Source of the DNA: Bacteroidaceae bacterium
Lineage (GTDB): Bacteria; Bacteroidota; Bacteroidia; Bacteroidales; Bacteroidaceae
Assembly: GCA_017557475.1 (NCBI GenBank)
Contig: JAFYYO010000340.1
Location: 1-5,479, forward strand
Direction of reading: 5' to 3'
Length of the DNA: 5,479 bases
The translations under genes and the position numbers were made by a program. Below the pieces are notes generated by a model. It did no database searches. It saw only the letters and a list, made by a program, of their open reading frames with translations, and was not told where the DNA came from. This document shows, piece by piece, positions 1 to 5,479 of the stretch; the first letter of the stretch is position 1; every line of letters starts with the position of its first letter.

Positions 1-152
1 ATACTGGAATAGGCTCCCTTCTGGGCATTGTAAACGTAAGTATCGTTATAGAAGCCGCTTTCCGCAAGAGAAATAAAATTCTCCACGGCATTTGGGGAAT
101 ACTGAGGGTAGAGAACAAATCTTATCTCGCCGAGGGTAGTTTCCACGATCAT
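1..152 (-). CDS. Cyclophilin-type peptidyl-prolyl cis-trans isomerase, N-terminal fragment
   Basis: Reading the minus strand from the ATG at 152-150 gives 50 residues without a stop up to the left edge. They match the first strands and helix of the cyclophilin fold: an opening strand ETTLGEIRFVLYP (residues 4-16), then SPNAVENFISLAESGFYND (residues 19-37), the counterpart of the APNTVENFxxLxxxGFYDG block common in bacterial cyclophilins. Cyclophilins catalyse cis-trans isomerisation of Xaa-Pro bonds in protein folding. The FHR motif that normally follows GFYDGT and holds the catalytic Arg is not seen; the protein reads YVYNAQKG there (residues 39-46), so activity is doubtful and this may be a divergent family member. 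The ATG at 152 is a possible start, but homology ends where GlyRS homology begins on the other strand, so the true start may have been lost at the junction. No signal peptide is seen. The family call is good; the source organism is unclear. Confidence 0.8.
   Translation of the reverse strand, partial: MIVETTLGEIRFVLYPQYSPNAVENFISLAESGFYNDTYVYNAQKGAYSS
120..152. other. Head-to-head junction between a cyclophilin fragment and a 5'-truncated glyS
   Basis: Left of about 135-150 the minus strand reads as a cyclophilin. From about 141 rightward the plus strand reads as glycyl-tRNA synthetase, beginning mid-protein at FHDHDKLAHYANAA. The two homologies overlap by no more than about 10 bases, so the break lies inside this interval. 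The plus-strand GlyRS frame stays open to position 3, but the peptide it gives before 141 does not resemble GlyRS. No IS ends, inverted repeats or target duplication are visible at the join. The simplest reading is a chimeric contig or amplification chimera; a real genomic rearrangement is possible. Confidence 0.75.
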
Positions 153-770
153 GACAAGCTCGCGCACTATGCAAATGCCGCGACAGACATCGAGTTCCAC
201 ATGCCATTCGGTTTCAAGGAAGTGGAAGGCATACACTCCCGCACCAATTTCGACCTTTCTCAGCACGCAAAATATAGTGGAAAGAAGATCGAATACTTTG
301 ACCCCGAGACCAATGAGAGCTACACTCCTTATGTCATAGAGACTTCAATCGGTGTTGACAGAATGTTCCTCTCCATCATGTGTCACAGCTATGAAGAGCA
401 GCAACTGCCTGATGGTCAGATTCGTACGGTACTTCATCTGCCCGCAGCTCTCGCGCCTGTTAAGCTCGCAGTCTTCCCCTTGACTAAGAAGGACGGCATG
501 CCCGAGAAGGCTCAGGAAATCATAAACGACCTCCGATTCCACTTCAACTGCAAGTACGAAGAGAAGGATCAGATTGGCAAACGCTACCGTCGAATGGACG
601 CAATTGGTTGTCCGTACTGCGTTACGGTTGACCAGCAGACGCTGGAAGACAATACTGTGACGCTTCGCGACCGTGATACGATGGAGCAGAAACGCGTGCC
701 CATCAGCGAACTTCGAAGCATCATCGAGGACAAGGTAAGCATTACCTCGCTCCTCAAGAAACTGCTATAA
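141..770 (+). CDS. glyS: Glycyl-tRNA synthetase, C-terminal part only (5' truncated)
   Basis: This encodes the C-terminal part of the single-chain (alpha2-type) class II glycyl-tRNA synthetase, which charges tRNA-Gly in the cytoplasm. About 209 residues are recognisable, against roughly 500 or more in full-length family members. From the left: the FHDHDKLAHYANAATDIEF and PFGFKEVEGIHSRTNFDL blocks of the catalytic core that form the glycine site, then class II motif 3 at ETSIGVDRMF (nt 342-371), then the anticodon-binding domain from LAPVKLAVFPL (nt 453-485) through GKRYRRMDAIG and QTLEDNTVTLRDRDT to the TAA at 768-770. Motifs 1 and 2 are absent because the gene is cut at the junction near 141. 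The Met codon at 201 is internal and not a start. One oddity is a Cys in DAIGCPYC (nt 597-620) where the family usually has Thr. Identity is very secure; the truncation may be an artefact. Confidence 0.9.
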   Translation, partial: FHDHDKLAHYANAATDIEFHMPFGFKEVEGIHSRTNFDLSQHAKYSGKKIEYFDPETNESYTPYVIETSIGVDRMFLSIMCHSYEEQQLPDGQIRTVLHLPAALAPVKLAVFPLTKKDGMPEKAQEIINDLRFHFNCKYEEKDQIGKRYRRMDAIGCPYCVTVDQQTLEDNTVTLRDRDTMEQKRVPISELRSIIEDKVSITSLLKKLL

Positions 771-773
771 GAA

Positions 774-1433
774 ATGAATAACAGGCTGAAAGTCTTACTC
801 TTGCCAGTATTGTCGTTGCTCCTCCTTGCTTCTTGTAAGGATAGCGACGAGACTTACGACGTCCATCACGACTGGAAGGAGCGCAATGCTCAATGGTTTG
901 CCGAGGTCTACGACGCGGCTCAGGCCTCTATTGCAGCAGCCAAGTCGCAGTATCCCAGCGGTAACGATTGGGAAGAGCACTGCGATTGGCGCGTTTATAA
1001 GACGCTCTTGAAGAGTCAGGACACACAAGGTGCGTCCACAGATTACATCGTCTGCCACATCAACGAGCGAGGCGATGGCGACTGGAGTCCTGCCTATACC
1101 GACAGTGTGCGCCTGTATTATCGAGGCTGGATTATGGATGAGAACTATCCTCAGAGCAAGACAAACCTCACCGTCTTCAGCCAAACTTACTACGGAGACT
1201 TTGATAAGACGACTGCCGCACCCATAGCAATGCCCGTCACAGCCACAGTTGAAGGCTTCATGACGGCTATTCAGTATATGGTCAAAGGCGATGATTGGGA
1301 CGTCTATATCCCGCAGCAGTTGGCCTATCAAGGAACTGCTTCCGATGTCATTCCTGCCTATAGCACCTTGCTTTTCCGCCTTCGGATAGAAAGAGTCCAC
1401 AAGAGCGGAACCGGAATGCCTGGTTGGAGATAA
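774..1433 (+). CDS. FKBP-like peptidyl-prolyl isomerase lipoprotein
   Basis: A 219-residue protein starting 3 bases after the glyS stop, so probably cotranscribed with it. The N-terminus is a lipoprotein signal: a Lys/Arg-containing start, a Leu-rich core (residues 8-18) and lipobox LAS-C with the lipidated Cys at 21. The next residues, KDSDE, resemble the acidic export signal that sends Bacteroidetes lipoproteins to the cell surface. Residues 35-85 are a charged, probably helical linker. Residues 88-207 fit a divergent FKBP domain: the strand SVRLYYRGWIMD (111-122), VEGFMTAIQYMVKGD (159-173; the pocket Trp of FKBP12 is Phe here), IPQQLAYQG (179-187) and IPAYSTLLFRLRIERV (193-208). The FDSS-like loop is poorly conserved. 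The likely role is protein folding or binding in the cell envelope. Isomerase activity is not assured because several pocket residues differ. The ATG at 774 is the only start that gives a full signal peptide. Confidence 0.82.
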   Translation: MNNRLKVLLLPVLSLLLLASCKDSDETYDVHHDWKERNAQWFAEVYDAAQASIAAAKSQYPSGNDWEEHCDWRVYKTLLKSQDTQGASTDYIVCHINERGDGDWSPAYTDSVRLYYRGWIMDENYPQSKTNLTVFSQTYYGDFDKTTAAPIAMPVTATVEGFMTAIQYMVKGDDWDVYIPQQLAYQGTASDVIPAYSTLLFRLRIERVHKSGTGMPGWR

Positions 1434-1434
1434 C

Positions 1435-1481
1435 AAAAAAACGCCCCAAAGAAGAGATGCTTCCTTGGGGCGTTGTTTTTT
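1435..1481. terminator. Bidirectional intrinsic terminator between convergent genes
   Basis: A perfect 10-bp stem pairs AACGCCCCAA (1440-1449) with TTGGGGCGTT (1465-1474). Inside it, one mismatch is followed by four more pairs (GAAG at 1451-1454 with CTTC at 1460-1463) around the loop AGATG. Seven A's (1435-1441, overlapping the stem base) lie on the left and six T's (1476-1481) on the right, so RNA from either strand gets a GC-rich hairpin followed by a U-run. The gap is only 46 bp between the lipoprotein gene stop (1433) and the tyrA stop (1480), and the T-run reaches into the tyrA stop codon. Confidence 0.9.
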
Positions 1482-2253
1482 ATCGGATGTTGCTCCGTAT
1501 CTTTGTCAAGTATGCGTTGAGTGCTTCCTCGTCCCGATTGTCAATTATCTGTATTAGTTCTTTCAGCTCGGAACGTATGCCTTCGACATGCGACTTAGTG
1601 CGCGGGTTGAAGAGAATCTCGCGAAGCAAGGTGTCGTCTTCTCCCAAAACGCCTCTCGCAATCTTGAGGTGTCGCTTGAACGTCGTGCCTGGAGCGTCCT
1701 GATGCTTCATGACGGCAGAAAAGACGAAAGTGCTCACGAAGGGCACAGACAGGCTGTAAGCCATCGCTTCATCATGCTCGTCGAAGCTGTACTCGTGGAC
1801 ATTCAAGCCGAGCCGCCTGTAGAGGTCGAGGAAGAAGATGCGTCCCATGTAGTCTCCCTCGTTGATGACGATGGCATTCTCCGTGGAGAGTGCTCCGAGA
1901 TTGGCAAACGTAGGACCGAACATCGGATGCGTCGAGACATAACGCATGCCAGCCTGTTCGTAGAAATCCTTCAGTCCTGTCTTGACCGAAGCGATGTCCG
2001 AGATGATGCAATCCTTGGGAAGACAGGGGATGACCTGCTGGAAGACATCTGTCGTGTACTTCAGCGTGACTGCATTGATGACGAGTTCGGGCTTGAAATC
2101 CTGTATCTCGTCGAGTGTCGTAAAGCGTTGTGTGTTATAGAGGAACCGCATCCGTCGGGCATCAACCTCATAGACGGCGCATTCATGATCGAATGAAAGT
2201 ACGTCGGTAAAGAAGCTGCCCATCTTTCCGGCGCCTAAGATAAGTATTCTCAT
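1480..2253 (-). CDS. tyrA: Prephenate dehydrogenase (TyrA family)
   Basis: A 257-residue cytoplasmic enzyme that oxidatively decarboxylates prephenate to 4-hydroxyphenylpyruvate with NAD(P)+, the committed step to tyrosine. The N-terminal Rossmann domain begins at once with ILGAGKMGSF (residues 5-14); an acidic residue near the end of the second strand (E29 or D31) may favour NAD+. ISDIASVKTGL (84-94) and STHPMFGPT (107-115) are TyrA signatures, and H109 matches the catalytic His of the family. The helical C-terminal dimerisation domain starts around DEHDEAMAY (158-166) and runs to the end. There is no ACT domain and no fused chorismate mutase, so tyrosine feedback through an ACT domain is unlikely. 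The start lies 3 bases after the stop of the upstream DAHP synthase gene; it is the last gene of the operon and ends at the shared terminator. The usual Bacteroidales TyrA is about this length. Confidence 0.93.
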   Translation of the reverse strand: MRILILGAGKMGSFFTDVLSFDHECAVYEVDARRMRFLYNTQRFTTLDEIQDFKPELVINAVTLKYTTDVFQQVIPCLPKDCIISDIASVKTGLKDFYEQAGMRYVSTHPMFGPTFANLGALSTENAIVINEGDYMGRIFFLDLYRRLGLNVHEYSFDEHDEAMAYSLSVPFVSTFVFSAVMKHQDAPGTTFKRHLKIARGVLGEDDTLLREILFNPRTKSHVEGIRSELKELIQIIDNRDEEALNAYLTKIRSNIR

Positions 2254-2256
2254 AGC

Positions 2257-3321
2257 CTACTTGCTGATTATTTCCATTTGCTGACGGATGCTCTCTTCGT
2301 GTATCTGCTCGAATATCTTCTTGATGCAAAGTGTGTCGATACCCAGCAGAGAACCTTGAGCACCACGCTTGTCGAGAATCTCGCTGTAACGGCGTGTCTG
2401 CAGAATCGTCATGCCGCTCTCCTTCTTATACTCGCCGATGTTGCGGCACACCTTCATGCGTTTGGCCAGCAAGTCAATGAGTTCATTGTCGATTTCATCA
2501 ATCTCTTTACGCAAGTCCTTGAGTCGGTCGGTGTGCTCACTTGTATCGCGGAAGATGAGACGGGACACGATGAAGTCCAACACCTCTGGTGTCACTTGCT
2601 GAGAAGCATCGCTCCAAGCCTTGTCGGGATTGCAGTGGCTCTCTACCATAAGACCGTCGAAGCCCAGATCCATCGCTTGTTGACAGAGCGGAGCTATCAG
2701 GTCGCGACGTCCGCTGATGTGGCTTGGATCGCAAATGACCGGCAATTGTGGGAAGCGGCGCTTCAGCTCGATAGGAATCTGCCACATAGGTTCGTCGCGA
2801 TACAGCTTCTTCTCATAGCTGCTGAAGCCTCTGTGGATGGCTCCCAACTTCTGTATGCCTGCCCCGTTTATGCGCATAAGAGCACCAATCCAAAGTTCGA
2901 GGTCAGGGTTCACAGGATTCTTGATGAGGACGGGAACATCGACACCTTTGAGTGCGTCAGCAAGTTCCTGTACCGCAAAGGGATTGGCTGTGGTGCGAGC
3001 ACCTATCCAAAGGATGTCGATGCCAAACTTGAGAGCTTGTTCCACATGCTTTGGTGTGGCCACTTCAGTAGCGACGAGCATGCCCGTTTCTTCTTTTACT
3101 CTTGCCATCCAAGGGAGTGCCGGTTCGCCGTGTCCCTCGAAGCCTCCGGGCTTTGTACGCGGTTTCCAGACTCCAGCTCTGAAGAGGTGGCAGCCTTTTC
3201 CTGCCAGTTGTTTGGCAGTTGTCATCACTTGTTCTTCTGTCTCAGCACTGCAAGGACCGGCGATAATGAAGGCTCGCTCCTGATCGCTTGGCAGGTTTAG
3301 GGGGCGTAGATTGAGTTCCAT
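2257..3321 (-). CDS. Bifunctional DAHP synthase / chorismate mutase
   Basis: A 354-residue fusion. Residues 15-255 are a type I-beta (KDO8P-synthase-like) 3-deoxy-D-arabino-heptulosonate 7-phosphate synthase, which condenses phosphoenolpyruvate with erythrose 4-phosphate to start the shikimate pathway. Visible motifs are AGPCS (21-25), KPRTKPGGFEGHG (53-65), IGART (107-111), KNP (134-136), AIHRGF (161-166) and CDPSH (197-201). C24, H201, E227 and D238 line up with the four metal ligands of this class. There is no N-terminal ferredoxin-like regulatory domain. Residues 265-350 are an AroQ-type chorismate mutase: LRKEIDEIDNELIDLLAKRM (270-289), then IGEYKKE and LQTRRYSEIL, with R271, R288, K299 or K300, and R311 as likely active-site residues. 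It converts chorismate to prephenate. In the similar Prevotella nigrescens fusion the mutase domain mediates feedback inhibition by prephenate, which I infer here too. It starts 23 bp after the beta-helix gene and ends 3 bp before tyrA. Confidence 0.94.
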   Translation of the reverse strand: MELNLRPLNLPSDQERAFIIAGPCSAETEEQVMTTAKQLAGKGCHLFRAGVWKPRTKPGGFEGHGEPALPWMARVKEETGMLVATEVATPKHVEQALKFGIDILWIGARTTANPFAVQELADALKGVDVPVLIKNPVNPDLELWIGALMRINGAGIQKLGAIHRGFSSYEKKLYRDEPMWQIPIELKRRFPQLPVICDPSHISGRRDLIAPLCQQAMDLGFDGLMVESHCNPDKAWSDASQQVTPEVLDFIVSRLIFRDTSEHTDRLKDLRKEIDEIDNELIDLLAKRMKVCRNIGEYKKESGMTILQTRRYSEILDKRGAQGSLLGIDTLCIKKIFEQIHEESIRQQMEIISK

Positions 3322-3344
3322 ATTGTATAATGTATTGTAATCCG

Positions 3345-4403
3345 TTATCTCATATATTGTTTGTAAGAATGGTCTGTGACGAGGCTACTGTCGCCGACAC
3401 ACAGGTTCCAGAGGATTCCGTCGCCTCCTTCTTCAGCTGCATCTAGGATGACATTCTCCTCGACTGCATTGTGGCGATACATTCCGGCATTCATGGAGAC
3501 AACGCTCGAGTTGAAGCGTCCGGTGCTCTTGAATACGGTATGTCGCTTTTGCTTGTTGTTGTACCAATAGGCAAAGCAGTGGTCGTAGAAGCTGCGTCCA
3601 CCGTGGCTGAGGAAGCCGACAGCAAATTGGTCGCTATAGCAGAAGTTATACCAGTTGTTTTCTTTCTCGTCGATGAAGCCATAACTGCTTTCGTATTGTT
3701 CGTCCGAGTTGTAGTAGAGCGGGTGGATATTGCGAAGGCTGTTGCCTGCGGAACGAAGGAGGACGCCTATATGCACGCCGCCGATGCGCATGTTTGTCAA
3801 GGTGTTATCGTATCCTTCTACAAGCACGCCGATGCAGTCTGGCTTACAGTTGCCCGTGATATTGGTGTCGGAGATGTCGCTATCGGATGAGCCGCTGTTT
3901 GCTCCGTGCTTGATGTGTATGCCGATTGTTGTGTTCTTGATTGACGTTTGCCGAATGGCTGTCTCGCGTCCGCTGTCGATGGAGATGCCTTTTGCTATGC
4001 CTTTGCCGTCAATGACGCCGCCTTTCAGGTAGTAGTTACTGCCTGGCAAGTAGATGTTGTTGGCGGCATCTTTGCCACCGAGGCGTATCATGGCCTCCTC
4101 GCTTGCCCAGTCTTCTGCGGCTTGAATAATGGCGAAGTTCGAGAGTTCGAGTGCGACGCTTTTCTTCGGGTCTGCAGGTGTGAGGATGGGCTTGCTGATG
4201 ATGTAGATGCCGTCGGGAAAGAAGATGGTACGGTTGGGGTGCGTGTCGATGATGCGTTGAATGTCATCGCTGACATCTTCCCCTGTCTCCGCTTTTATGT
4301 AATCGGTGACGACGACGTAGCCTCTCTCAGAGTTCATCTGGGCGAGCAGCACCATAGGCAATGCCAGGAGCAGGGCGATGAGTGTTAGATACTTGTGGTT
4401 CAT
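3345..4403 (-). CDS. Secreted right-handed beta-helix (pectate-lyase-like) protein
   Basis: A 352-residue protein of unknown substrate. Residues 1-21 form a signal peptide (MNHKY, a hydrophobic core to LL, and likely cleavage after A21 before Q22), so it is exported to the periplasm or beyond. There is no lipobox Cys. Residues 28-75 resemble the opening of the Pectate_lyase_3 / GH28-related superfamily: VVVTDYIKAETGEDVSDDIQ, then a short helix, then TIFFPDGIYIISKPI, the usual FPxGxYxI strand. Residues 125-230 give short repeating strands such as LKGGVIDGKGIAKGISID, IGIHIKHG, IGVLVEGYDNTLTNMRI and HIGVLLRSAGNSLRNI, which are beta-helix rungs. The C-terminal part (240-352) is rich in Tyr, Phe, Trp and Asn and I cannot assign it. 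I see no confident catalytic residues. Its ATG overlaps the aminotransferase stop codon (ATGA), so it is probably translationally coupled within the aromatic operon, an unexpected place for an envelope or carbohydrate-related protein. Family assignment is moderate; function is unknown. Confidence 0.78.
   Translation of the reverse strand: MNHKYLTLIALLLALPMVLLAQMNSERGYVVVTDYIKAETGEDVSDDIQRIIDTHPNRTIFFPDGIYIISKPILTPADPKKSVALELSNFAIIQAAEDWASEEAMIRLGGKDAANNIYLPGSNYYLKGGVIDGKGIAKGISIDSGRETAIRQTSIKNTTIGIHIKHGANSGSSDSDISDTNITGNCKPDCIGVLVEGYDNTLTNMRIGGVHIGVLLRSAGNSLRNIHPLYYNSDEQYESSYGFIDEKENNWYNFCYSDQFAVGFLSHGGRSFYDHCFAYWYNNKQKRHTVFKSTGRFNSSVVSMNAGMYRHNAVEENVILDAAEEGGDGILWNLCVGDSSLVTDHSYKQYMR
4400..4403 (-). 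promoter_or_regulatory. ATGA stop-start overlap (translational coupling)
   Basis: On the minus strand the beta-helix gene's ATG (4403-4401) shares two bases with the aminotransferase TGA (4402-4400). Such overlaps normally mean that a terminating ribosome restarts on the next gene. This supports the chosen beta-helix start, which also gives a proper signal peptide. Confidence 0.85.
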
Positions 4404-5479
4404 GGCTTTATGTTGATTGTTTTGATGCGGCGAAGCGCTTCTTCGAACTTGTCTTCCTTTGCACAGAGGCTGATGCGAATGTAGCGTTTGCCATTACTTC
4501 CAAAGATAAAGCCAGGTGTGATGAACACTCTTGCTTCATGCAACACTTTCTCCGTGAGTTCTTCTACTGTTTCGTAGCTGTCGGGAATGCGTCCCCAAAG
4601 GAACATACCCGTTTGATCTTTGTCGAATTGACAGCCGAGAAGTTGCATGATTTCTTCAGCAAAACGACGCCTCTTAGCGTATGTTTCGACGTTTGCTTGC
4701 TTGTGCCAAAGGTCGGTATTGTCATATGCTTTGGCTGCGGCAAGTTGAAGAGCACGGAAAGTTCCACTATCCACGTTGCTTTTTACCTTGAGAATCCAGC
4801 TGACGAACTGTGTGTTGGTGGCAAGCATACCGACTCGCCAACCCGGCATATTATGGCTCTTCGACATCGAATTGAACTCGATGCAGCATTCCTTAGCTCG
4901 GGGAATTTGCAGGATTGACAGCCTTTCTCCCTCGTTGAGGATAAAGCTGTAAGGATTATCGTTGACCACAATGATGTTGTGTCGCAAGGCAAAATCGACG
5001 AGCTTCTCGTAGGTCTCGCGTCTCGCCCTTGCTCCTGTCGGCATATTCGGGTAGTTTGTCCACATCAGTTTCACGCGGCTGAGGTCCATCTTCTCCAGCT
5101 GTTCGAAGTCTGGCTGCCAGTTGTTTTCGGGCAAGAGGTCATAGTTGACGATCTTCGCACCCAGCAGTTTTGAGAGACTCGTGTAGGTGGGATAGCCCGG
5201 ATTGGGCACGAGGACTTCATCTCCGACGTTGACAAATGCCAAAGTAACATGAAGGATTCCCTCCTTGCTGCCAATCAAGGGCTGAATCTCGCCGTTTGGA
5301 TCGAGGTCAACACCGTACCAGCGTTTGTAGAAACCACTCATTGCAGAGCGCAACTCAGGGATTCCAATCGTCGGTTGATAGCCGTGAGCCGTAGGTTTTT
5401 GGGCTTCTTTGCAGAGTGTTTCGACTGTTTCCTGCGAAGGAGGCATATCGGGACTTCCGATTGCGAGACTGATGATGTC
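4400..5479 (-). CDS. Class I/II pyridoxal-phosphate aminotransferase, 5' end outside the window
   Basis: A cytoplasmic fold-type I aminotransferase; 359 residues are visible. The frame continues past the Met codon at 5446-5444 to the right edge as DIISLAIGSPDMPPS, the standard N-terminal block of this family, so that Met is internal and some tens of residues lie outside. Numbered from that Met: GYQPTIGIPELR (22-33), the cofactor phosphate-binding GSKEGI (59-64), PNPGYPTY (81-88), TNYPNMPTGA (130-139), NDNPYSFI (162-169, with the Asp that contacts the pyridine nitrogen), SMSKSHNMPGWRVG (193-206) with K196 as the Schiff-base lysine (nt 4859-4861), and the substrate-carboxylate Arg R324 in YIRISL. 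The sequence resembles aspartate- and LL-diaminopimelate-type aminotransferases. Operon context with DAHP synthase/chorismate mutase and tyrA suggests it transaminates 4-hydroxyphenylpyruvate, phenylpyruvate or prephenate; that substrate is inferred, not seen. The stop overlaps the next gene's start by 3 bases. Confidence 0.92.
   Translation of the reverse strand, partial: DIISLAIGSPDMPPSQETVETLCKEAQKPTAHGYQPTIGIPELRSAMSGFYKRWYGVDLDPNGEIQPLIGSKEGILHVTLAFVNVGDEVLVPNPGYPTYTSLSKLLGAKIVNYDLLPENNWQPDFEQLEKMDLSRVKLMWTNYPNMPTGARARRETYEKLVDFALRHNIIVVNDNPYSFILNEGERLSILQIPRAKECCIEFNSMSKSHNMPGWRVGMLATNTQFVSWILKVKSNVDSGTFRALQLAAAKAYDNTDLWHKQANVETYAKRRRFAEEIMQLLGCQFDKDQTGMFLWGRIPDSYETVEELTEKVLHEARVFITPGFIFGSNGKRYIRISLCAKEDKFEEALRRIKTINIKP

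Noticed and set aside
3..140. GlyRS reading extended upstream to the left edge
   Set aside because: The frame has no stop, but its peptide does not resemble GlyRS, while the opposite strand reads clearly as a cyclophilin.
795..1436. Minus-strand open frame of 213 codons
   Set aside because: It is antisense to nearly all of the FKBP-like lipoprotein gene, would run through the terminator hairpin, and shows no domain.
1588..2196. Plus-strand open frame of 202 codons
   Set aside because: It is antisense to tyrA, whose motifs are clear. The acidic composition is a mirror effect of the opposite strand.
2278..3300. Plus-strand open frame of 340 codons
   Set aside because: It lies fully antisense to the well-supported DAHP synthase-chorismate mutase gene and its peptide has no recognisable domain; it is a shadow.
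3948..4918. Two plus-strand open frames (3948-4388 and 4382-4918)
   Set aside because: They are antisense to the beta-helix and aminotransferase genes, and neither has motifs, a start context or a promoter.
4400..5446. Aminotransferase starting at the Met codon at 5446
   Set aside because: The frame continues upstream as DIISLAIGSPD, the conserved N-terminal block, so this Met is internal and the gene is partial.
1..5479. Mobile element, defence system, CRISPR or riboswitch
   Set aside because: I saw no transposase, terminal repeats, spaced direct repeats, tRNA-like folds or leader-peptide structure. The operon's own promoter and leader lie outside the right edge.

Overview
The window looks like a chromosomal fragment from a gut, oral or rumen Bacteroidales bacterium, most likely Prevotellaceae. 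The clues are the GlyRS sequence type, the lipoprotein signal with an acidic stretch after the lipid-bearing Cys, the DAHP synthase fused to a C-terminal chorismate mutase, and the lack of strong Shine-Dalgarno sites. Placement is from recalled family knowledge, not a database search.

Layout, left to right. (1) Positions 1 to about 150 encode, on the minus strand, the N-terminal part of a cyclophilin-type peptidyl-prolyl isomerase running off the left edge. (2) At about 135-150 this meets, head to head, the C-terminal 40% of a glycyl-tRNA synthetase on the plus strand, whose N-terminal catalytic part is absent. The GlyRS frame happens to stay open through the cyclophilin segment, so the break is easy to miss. 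It is either a chimeric join in the assembly or amplified template, or a real rearrangement. (3) Three bases after glyS is an FKBP-like lipoprotein gene. (4) A strong hairpin with an A-tract on one side and a T-tract on the other fills the 46-bp gap between convergent genes and can stop transcription both ways. (5) The rest, 1480-5479, is one minus-strand operon, read from the right: a class I/II aminotransferase (5' end outside the window), a secreted right-handed beta-helix (pectate-lyase-like) protein, a DAHP synthase-chorismate mutase fusion, and a TyrA-type prephenate dehydrogenase.

The operon carries the entry step of the shikimate pathway (DAHP synthase), the branch step to prephenate (chorismate mutase), the tyrosine-branch dehydrogenase and a transaminase suited to the last step. 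From family knowledge a prephenate dehydratase (pheA) gene is expected just beyond the right edge. The beta-helix gene is the intruder: an exported protein with no evident link to aromatic amino acid synthesis, yet its start codon overlaps the aminotransferase stop codon.

No RNA genes, CRISPR arrays, insertion sequences or defence systems are visible. No non-coding stretch exceeds 50 bases. The two observations most worth checking are the cyclophilin/GlyRS junction and the beta-helix gene inside the aromatic operon.
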